A stretch of 64,000 nucleotides of DNA. Source: P36-A1 sp049478495. Its GTDB lineage: Bacteria; Bacillota_I; Bacilli_A; JAJDGJ01. The stretch spans positions 434,001-498,000 of the forward strand of contig NZ_CP168083.1 in the NCBI RefSeq assembly GCF_049478495.1, read 5' to 3'. The notes under the pieces were generated by a model, which searched no databases, was not told where the DNA came from, and saw nothing but the letters and a program-made list of their open reading frames with translations. The number at the start of each line of letters is the position of its first letter. Position 1 is the stretch's first letter. Shown in pieces: positions 59,778 to 64,000 of this stretch. A program made the position numbers and the translations under genes.

Positions 59778-62518
59778 TGATTAGCGAAAGTCAGGCTACA
59801 TATCTTTCAAACTATATTCAATTAAAAAAAAGTGGTGAAGATTTTTCAAAATTGGGGACATCATTAATGGGTTCTAAAATTTCCTTAAACCCCCATCAAA
59901 TAGATGCAGCTTTGGCATTTTTTAAAACGCCTTTTCAAAAGGGGTTAATACTAGCTGATGAAGTGGGGTTAGGAAAAACAATAGAAGCTGGGTTGGTAAT
60001 ATCTCAGTATTGGTATGAAAAGAAAAGAAAAATCTTAATTATTTCCCCTGCATCATTAATGAAACAATGGAATGAAGAATTGTATGAAAAATTTTTCTTG
60101 GAATCAACATTATTGAGTAGTAAACAATTCAAGAGTGCAGATTTTAAATGGGAAGATAAAATATATATAACTTCGCTACATTCAATTTATTTAAATAAGG
60201 AATTATTCAATTCAACTTTTGATTTAGTTGTTATTGATGAGGCTCATAAATTGAGAAATGTTTATAAATCAAACGGTGTAATGGCCCCCGCAATTAAAGA
60301 GGCTTTTGCAGGAACAAAAAAACTAATGTTAACTGCTACTCCATTTCAAAATAATCTATTGGAATTGTTTGGTTTGATTTCAATTATTGATGATGAGATT
60401 TTTGGTGATGTTGAATTATTTAAAAGCAAGTATATAAACAACTACAACTTAAATAAAGAAGATTTGCACAGTATTTTAGAAAAATACATTGTAAGGACTT
60501 TACGAAAAGATGTTGTTAAATATATTAAATATACGAAGCGACTTGTGGAAGTGTTCGAATATGAAAGTACTTTAAAAGAATCTCAATTTTATGAAATGGT
60601 TAGTAGTATATTATATAGTGATGATTTTTTAGAATCATATTCCGGTGGACAAAATCAACTATTGATTATATTGCTACAAAAATTATTATCATCATCTTCT
60701 TATGCTGTATGTAAAACATTAACAAACATGAAGTATAATTTGCAAAATAAAGAATTACTAGTGATTGATGATATAGAAAATGATGAAGAAGAAAAGATAA
60801 TTGCAAACAAACCGAATATAAATATAAATAATATAATAAAAAATATAGATAAGTGTTTAGAATTCTCTAAGACAATAACAATTGATAGTAAATATGAGAG
60901 TTTAAAAAAAGCTATAGATAGTGCATTTGAATTGCTTTTACAAGATTCGTCAAGAAATAAAAAAATACTTATTTTCACTGAATCAAAACAAACACAAGAA
61001 TATTTAGCTTATAGATTAAAAAATGATGGATACGATAAAATATTGTCGTTCAATGGAGAAAACAATTCAAAAGAAATTAATAATTTGTATTGTGAATGGT
61101 TGGAGAAAACAGATCAAATATCTTCAAATGTTGATAAATCAATAAATGTGCGTAGAGCAATTATTGATGCTTTTGAAAATCAATATGAAATACTGATTGC
61201 AACAGATGCTGCGGCTGAAGGACTTAATATGCAATTTTGCTCGATTATGATTAATTATGATCTTCCTTGGAATCCACAGAAAATTGAACAAAGAATTGGA
61301 AGATGTCATAGATATGGACAAAAAAATGATGTCATAGTAATGAATATGCTTAATAAGAATAGCTCAATAGATAACAGAATATACACTTTATTGAATACAA
61401 AACTTGGAATATTTGAAGAGACATTTGGATCATCAGATTTGATTTTAGGAAATACTAATATTGCAGAAGATATTGAGTTAAGGATTAAAAAAATATATAC
61501 CTCATGTAGGACTCCTGAAGAGATAAATGAAGCGTTTGAGGAAATGCAAAAAGAGTTTGATAAAGAAATAAAAGAATCTTTGAAAATTTCAGAGGATAAG
61601 CTAGAGCAATACTTTGATGAGGAAGTCCAAAGATCATTTGACTTACAATATGTTGAGGCTACAAAACTTGTAAATGAATATGAAATCATCTTTTGGGAAT
61701 TATTAAAATACACATATTTTAATGATGCTAAATTCAATGAAAATGATTTTACTTTCAAAATGGAAAAATCAAATGAGAACTATTATGTTTCTACTCAAAA
61801 AAAGAATTTATCAAATTATCATTATTGTTCTTTAAACAGTGAGCTAGGACAAAGGGTTTTATTGGTTGCTAAAAATAGAAATAACTTGAGTAAGAATACT
61901 TTAGATTATACTAATAGTAATGCTAAAATAGGATTTATTGATAATACTGAAAATAAATCTGGACAAATTGTAGTATCAAAAGTTACTTATAATTCGTTTG
62001 AGTTAACAGAATCGTTAGTATTATCAGGGAGATTTGATGATGGTACAATAATTCCTGGAGATATATGTCATAAACTGCTTAAATTAGAGTGTGCAGAAAC
62101 GGCAGTAACAACTACAGATTTCGGTGAACTGAACAAAAGGCATAATCTTGATATAGATAAAACAATTAATGAAATAGAATTAAGAAATGAAAATTTATTT
62201 AGAGATGAATCTGAATACATTAATTCATGGGCTGATAATCAAATAGAGTCTATTCAGGTGAAAGTAAAAGAAATGAGAGAGAAAAGAAAAATATTACAGA
62301 TGGATTTTAATTACGAAAAAGATATTTTAGAAAAAGAAAGAATTCAAAGTGAAATTCATAAACTAAGTAAAAAGATATCACAATCATGGATTTCTTTAGC
62401 TGAGGCAGAAGATCAAATAAACGAAAGACGTAATAATTTGATGGTTAATTTATCAAAGGAAAAGAAAAAAGAAATAAATATCGAGAATTTGATAAGTATG
62501 GAGTTTATTATACGATGA
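59777..62518 (+). CDS. RapA/HepA-like SNF2-family ATPase
   Basis: 913 residues. Helicase motifs in order: Q-motif region LNPHQIDA, motif I LADEVGLGKT (59-68), motif II D154-EAH157, motif III LTATPFQN, motif V ATDAAAEGLNMQ and motif VI QRIGRCHRYGQ (about 505-515). The region after 600 is a long uncharacterised domain with a coiled coil near 810-890. SNF2 proteins translocate on double-stranded DNA without unwinding it. In this operon it probably moves or remodels DNA for the HNH protein. It overlaps the last gene by 4 bases. Confidence 0.92.
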   Translation: MISESQATYLSNYIQLKKSGEDFSKLGTSLMGSKISLNPHQIDAALAFFKTPFQKGLILADEVGLGKTIEAGLVISQYWYEKKRKILIISPASLMKQWNEELYEKFFLESTLLSSKQFKSADFKWEDKIYITSLHSIYLNKELFNSTFDLVVIDEAHKLRNVYKSNGVMAPAIKEAFAGTKKLMLTATPFQNNLLELFGLISIIDDEIFGDVELFKSKYINNYNLNKEDLHSILEKYIVRTLRKDVVKYIKYTKRLVEVFEYESTLKESQFYEMVSSILYSDDFLESYSGGQNQLLIILLQKLLSSSSYAVCKTLTNMKYNLQNKELLVIDDIENDEEEKIIANKPNININNIIKNIDKCLEFSKTITIDSKYESLKKAIDSAFELLLQDSSRNKKILIFTESKQTQEYLAYRLKNDGYDKILSFNGENNSKEINNLYCEWLEKTDQISSNVDKSINVRRAIIDAFENQYEILIATDAAAEGLNMQFCSIMINYDLPWNPQKIEQRIGRCHRYGQKNDVIVMNMLNKNSSIDNRIYTLLNTKLGIFEETFGSSDLILGNTNIAEDIELRIKKIYTSCRTPEEINEAFEEMQKEFDKEIKESLKISEDKLEQYFDEEVQRSFDLQYVEATKLVNEYEIIFWELLKYTYFNDAKFNENDFTFKMEKSNENYYVSTQKKNLSNYHYCSLNSELGQRVLLVAKNRNNLSKNTLDYTNSNAKIGFIDNTENKSGQIVVSKVTYNSFELTESLVLSGRFDDGTIIPGDICHKLLKLECAETAVTTTDFGELNKRHNLDIDKTINEIELRNENLFRDESEYINSWADNQIESIQVKVKEMREKRKILQMDFNYEKDILEKERIQSEIHKLSKKISQSWISLAEAEDQINERRNNLMVNLSKEKKKEINIENLISMEFIIR

Positions 62519-63261
62519 AACAATTATTTAACGCATTAATGAGTCTGGATTCTAATTCTGCTGTTGGTAGCGACTATGGAATGATTTCCTTTTTATTGTT
62601 TATTAAAGAAGAAGATCTGTTCTCGCAAAAAAAAATAGATATCAAAAAATTTGTAGTATATACCTATAGATTCTATCTGGATAATCCAATATTACGAAAA
62701 AGAAATTCAAATCGCATGATTCAATGTTTAGAGCTATTTAAACCAGAAGATATGCGAACTTATGTTTTGGCAACACTTGATACAATCAAATCAAGAGTCG
62801 AGTATTTAGAATTCGATGAACATTCATTGTGGTTTGATTATGATTTTGACAACTATAATGAATCCCAAAAGAAATTATTTATTAACATAGTAAATATGAT
62901 GATTAAAAAATATATAGATTTGCCAGGATTTTCATATACATCATCTTTATCTGAAAGTGATTACCAAAATTACCAAGATTTAAAACTTGGTGACAAATTA
63001 TTTAATAGAGTTTTAGAAAATATAAATTATTGCTTCATTTGTGAAGAAAGTAATGTTTATAATCTGAGATTAGTATTAATAAACTCAGAACATAGTATAT
63101 ATGATACTTATAACTATATTTTATTATGTTCAGAGCATGCAGAAGAATATAGGAAAAAGGTATTCTTTATAGATGAATATGGTTATCCTCATTATTCAAA
63201 TAGAAGAGGATTAAATCATATTGAAATATCTTGTTTAAAAAAAATAAGAAAACACTTATGA
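62515..63261 (+). CDS. Uncharacterised protein with C-terminal HNH-like zinc module
   Basis: 248 residues. A helical N-terminal domain of about 165 residues is followed by a compact module with C173-x2-C176, H193, N200, and C205-x2-H208 (YCFIC ... LLCSEH). This is the order of a treble-clef or HNH fold with zinc knuckles, although the usual DH pair is not obvious. It may be a second, degenerate nuclease or a DNA-binding subunit. Its ATG overlaps the SNF2 stop (ATGA), so it is translated with the SNF2 gene. Confidence 0.6.
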   Translation: MKQLFNALMSLDSNSAVGSDYGMISFLLFIKEEDLFSQKKIDIKKFVVYTYRFYLDNPILRKRNSNRMIQCLELFKPEDMRTYVLATLDTIKSRVEYLEFDEHSLWFDYDFDNYNESQKKLFINIVNMMIKKYIDLPGFSYTSSLSESDYQNYQDLKLGDKLFNRVLENINYCFICEESNVYNLRLVLINSEHSIYDTYNYILLCSEHAEEYRKKVFFIDEYGYPHYSNRRGLNHIEISCLKKIRKHL

Positions 63262-63274
63262 AGGAATTTTACCA

Positions 63275-63300
63275 AAAAAGACTCATTATTGAGTCTTTTT
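63275..63300. terminator. Bidirectional terminator closing the nuclease operon
   Basis: AAAAAGACTC-attatt-GAGTCTTTTT. The stop codon of the convergent small gene lies in the loop. Confidence 0.88.
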
Positions 63301-63474
63301 AAATTTGATAAGTGTATTAGAAATTGTTATTAGAGAACCAATGGGTACTGTTAAGTAGTCATCTAAATTTATAAAATCCAAATTATCATTTACTGCGAGT
63401 TGTTGTAAAGCCACAAGTAGTTCCTTTATTGAATTAATTTCTAAAACAATACTTATTATTTTATTATCATCCAT
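63286..63474 (-). CDS. 62-residue hypothetical protein
   Basis: A consensus AGGAGGTG 6 bases before the ATG supports a real gene. The product is small, amphipathic and acidic, with two predicted helices (ISIVLEINSIKELLVALQQLAV) and a beta-like end (DYLTVPIGSLITISNTLIKF). It is convergent with the nuclease operon and divergent from the CopG-like gene. No family recognised. Confidence 0.6.
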   Translation of the reverse strand: MDDNKIISIVLEINSIKELLVALQQLAVNDNLDFINLDDYLTVPIGSLITISNTLIKFKKTQ

Positions 63475-63552
63475 TTATTTCACCTCCTATTAATATATAC
63501 TCAAAAAATTAAAGAATTTCTTTAAATTTAAAAAAGTGTTGCAAAAAATAAA

Positions 63553-63605
63553 CCACAGTGATACACTGGTAGTACAGTGATAAGCGACAGTAGTACTGTC
63601 ATCAC
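63553..63605 (+). promoter_or_regulatory. Operator-like palindromes before the CopG-like gene
   Basis: CAGTG-ata-CACTG (63556-63568), ACAGTGATA repeated directly at 63555 and 63574, and a perfect palindrome GACAGTAGTACTGTC (63586-63600) adjoining the ribosome site CGAGGAGG. Such clustered sites suit autorepression by the ribbon-helix-helix protein encoded next. Confidence 0.6.
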
Positions 63606-63619
63606 GAGGAGGATGAACT

Positions 63620-64000
63620 ATGACAGTAAATGTAAGTTTTAAATTAACGGAAGATCAATATGAGCAAGTAAAGAATACTGCTGCAAAAAAAAATTTAAGC
63701 ATAACTGATTACATCAAACAATGCTTAGCTTTAGAAAATGAAATTTTTACAGCAGGAGATGCATTGAGGAGAGCACTAGAAAAATATAAAGACAATAAAG
63801 ACGAGTTTTCTATACCGGATTTGTATTCAAATTCTGAGTACCAGCAACTAATTGATGATATTGGTATCTCAGGAGCTGCAAGACTTGGTCGCGGTTTTTT
63901 TATGATGATAAAAGATCGTGATGATATTGAGTGTCTAGGGCCAAGAAAAGTTGTTGAGTATGGTTTAAGTAGGAAACGCTCTTTTTATAGATTTAAATAG
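63620..64000 (+). CDS. Ribbon-helix-helix plus DUF1413 protein
   Basis: 126 residues, complete: the stop codon is the last three bases of the window. The N-terminal 45 residues look like a CopG/MobC-type ribbon-helix-helix (VNVSFKLTEDQYEQVKNTAAKKNLSITDYIKQ). The C-terminal half (FSIPDLYSNSEYQQLID, then GAARLGRGFF) matches DUF1413, a short domain often seen in small element-borne proteins. It probably regulates itself or a downstream gene outside the window. GAGGAGG lies 8 bases upstream. Confidence 0.75.
   Translation: MTVNVSFKLTEDQYEQVKNTAAKKNLSITDYIKQCLALENEIFTAGDALRRALEKYKDNKDEFSIPDLYSNSEYQQLIDDIGISGAARLGRGFFMMIKDRDDIECLGPRKVVEYGLSRKRSFYRFK

Larger units (their letters stand above)
30916..64000. 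mobile_element. Integrative conjugative element, Tn1549-like (left part, truncated by window)
   Basis: From parA onward the gene set is that of a Gram-positive ICE: ParA/ParB, MobC, a MobA/VirD2 relaxase, PcfB, VirD4, Maff2, a VirB6/TrbL-like protein, PrgI, VirB4 and a lysozyme-CHAP protein, in the Tn1549/CTn order. Cargo includes two surface proteins with TGD-type anchors, ArdC-type proteins and a restriction-like island. The left boundary lies between 30,900 and 31,150, after rpsI. No integrase, excisionase or right end is visible, so it continues beyond 64,000. The last genes (55,784 on) are taken as cargo of the same element, which is inference. Confidence 0.85.

Noticed and set aside
55784..63261. 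DISARM, BREX, Zorya or type I RM assignment for the island
   Set aside because: There is no DUF1998 or PLD gene (DISARM), no BrxL, PglZ or BrxC (BREX), no ZorA/B motor genes, and no HsdS/HsdR pair. The SNF2 and HNH_2 genes with two methyltransferases do not fit these sets.
1..64000. CRISPR array or transposase/IS element
   Set aside because: No regularly spaced direct repeats, cas genes, transposase frames or terminal inverted repeats with target duplications were seen.

Overview
The window is a low-GC Bacillota chromosome (AT-rich intergenic DNA, AGGAGG-type ribosome sites, TGA used as stop, three tRNA genes with encoded CCA). Gene content suits a gut Firmicute such as an Erysipelotrichia-like lineage, but that placement is inference because no 16S gene is present. 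It has two parts: an ordinary chromosomal half (1 to about 30,970) and a conjugative element (about 30,920 to beyond 64,000).

Chromosomal half. Going rightwards: a BrnQ branched-chain amino-acid carrier; two tiny membrane proteins; a YtcJ-type amidohydrolase; an operon rsmE-mtaB-murE-deoC; a DUF1275 membrane protein; a GyrI-like protein; a HEAT-repeat protein; typA with a tail-anchored Lys-rich protein; a two-gene unit resembling the Kiwa anti-phage pair (4-TM protein plus a DUF4868/KwaB-like protein) between typA and metK; metK; tRNA-Asn/Ser/Glu; vanW-like plus ddl; trmB-ytpR-dus; murT-gatD (lipid II amidation) leading into cmk-der-gpsA, a Zn-peptidase and an AI-2E-type permease; and rplM-rpsI with a structured L13-type leader.

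Conjugative element. Directly after rpsI comes an element of the Tn1549 type. It starts with parA-parB, followed by small accessory genes, a very large thioester-domain/Cna-B surface adhesin, an ArdC-type protein, a DUF3991/TOPRIM protein and a DUF3846 protein. A candidate oriT follows, then an LRR surface protein as cargo. Next come mobC, a MobA/VirD2 relaxase, PcfB, a second degenerate ArdC, the VirD4 coupling protein, Maff2, a VirB6/TrbL-like protein, PrgI, VirB4 and a lysozyme-CHAP hydrolase. No integrase is in the window, so the right end lies outside it.

The most interesting cargo is at 55,784-63,261: a compact divergent six-gene island. One arm has two DNA methyltransferases and a small, possibly regulatory protein. 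The other has an HNH_2 nuclease, a RapA/SNF2-class translocase and a protein ending in an HNH-like CxxC/CxxH zinc module. Each arm is translationally coupled, and one arm has a near-consensus promoter. It reads as an ATP-dependent restriction-modification-like defence system whose gene combination I cannot assign to a named type. A CopG-like/DUF1413 gene with palindromic operator-like sites follows.
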